Shown here one piece after another: positions 63,874-64,000 of a stretch of 64,000 nt of DNA (positions are counted from its first letter, which is position 1; every line of letters starts with the position of its first letter). The position numbers and the translations under genes are program-made. The notes beneath the pieces are model-generated. The model saw only the letters and a list, made by a program, of their open reading frames with translations, searched no databases and had not been told where the DNA came from. This DNA comes from Vibrio owensii CAIM 1854 = LMG 25443 (GTDB lineage: Bacteria; Pseudomonadota; Gammaproteobacteria; Enterobacterales; Vibrionaceae), in assembly GCF_000817815.1 (NCBI RefSeq), contig NZ_JPRD01000017.1, positions 1 to 64,000 of the forward strand, given 5' to 3'.

Positions 63874-64000
63874 TTACTCCAAATGATGCGTACTGCCCAC
63901 GGTACCTTCCAAGTCTAAAATCGACTGGCGGACGTGGTCTGGAATCGCGGCTTTCACATTGTTCTTAAAATCAAACATCACACCAGTAGCGGTCGCAATG
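63874..64000 (-). CDS. C-terminal end of an acyl-CoA thioesterase-like protein (partial)
   Basis: On the minus strand the last 42 codons read through to TAA at 63874, including TATGVMFDFKNNVKAAIPDH and ending LEGTVGSTHHLE. The segment resembles the end of 4-hydroxybenzoyl-CoA-type thioesterases, which carry an [FY]-D-[FY]-x-N-x-x-x-x-x-[IL]-P-D pattern. The start lies outside the window. Confidence 0.5.
   Translation of the reverse strand, partial: IATATGVMFDFKNNVKAAIPDHVRQSILDLEGTVGSTHHLE

Overview
The window looks like part of the second chromosome of a Vibrio, most likely of the Harveyi clade (V. parahaemolyticus, alginolyticus, campbellii or harveyi). This rests on three things: a maltose/maltodextrin cluster ordered malT, malP, malQ, glgB as on vibrio chromosome II; a Qrr quorum-sensing small RNA with the 32-nt vibrio Qrr core; and a nitroreductase almost identical to V. 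harveyi Frp as I remember it. Species assignment is inference. I see no rRNA, tRNA, CRISPR array, prophage or insertion sequence with a transposase.

Layout. 0-5 kb: serine/threonine transporter SstT, a second RsgA-type GTPase preceded by a possible leader peptide, a stand-alone glucose-type PTS IIB protein, and a copper-delivery operon (membrane-anchored protein, SCO, PCu(A)C). 5-7 kb: a 271-bp MITE-like element with 26-bp terminal inverted repeats, a DUF368 (PopT) undecaprenyl-phosphate transporter, and the Qrr RNA with a sigma-54 promoter and two LuxO sites. 7-20.6 kb: glycogen and maltodextrin metabolism (MalT, MalP, MalQ, GlgB, periplasmic amylase MalS, with mtgA between); the malT-malP gap holds CRP and MalT sites. 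20.6-26.6 kb: DsbA-like protein, YjiH/YjiG transporter pair with an M20 peptidase, DUF1232 protein and a DAACS symporter. 26.9-30.8 kb: a tight three-gene envelope operon (DUF4056 protein, D15-type barrel, second outer-membrane protein) with a divergent TetR regulator and a clear operator-like repeat. 30.8-35.4 kb: DUF1835 protein, MFS exporter, LysR, YdhR and a small membrane protein.

35.4-39.8 kb: a wza-wzb-wzc polysaccharide export set without glycosyltransferases, and a long AT-rich leader that ends in a candidate small RNA. 39.8-49.4 kb: Frp flavin reductase, MarC, patatin, a flavin-reductase-like protein, fasciclin protein, cryptochrome/photolyase, DUF6482, the DUF1800/DUF1501 secreted pair, and TrhO. 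49.8-53.4 kb: an unusual ribonucleotide reductase operon (nrdA, nrdB, glutaredoxin) whose proteins resemble eukaryotic R1/R2 and which has a strong Fur-box palindrome upstream. 53.6-64 kb: GNAT, S33 peptidase, D,D-carboxypeptidase, a large lipoprotein alpha-amylase, an AraC regulator carrying a C-terminal CBM21-like starch-binding module, NfsB, a monooxygenase, LysR, a VF530 protein, a heptanucleotide tandem repeat and the end of a thioesterase.

How it fits together: starch or glycogen is cut outside by the lipoprotein amylase and in the periplasm by MalS; maltodextrins are processed by MalP and MalQ, and GlgB makes glycogen branches. MalT and CRP control malP. The most unusual object is the AraC-CBM21 fusion directly upstream of the lipoprotein amylase, which suggests a regulator that binds an alpha-glucan itself.
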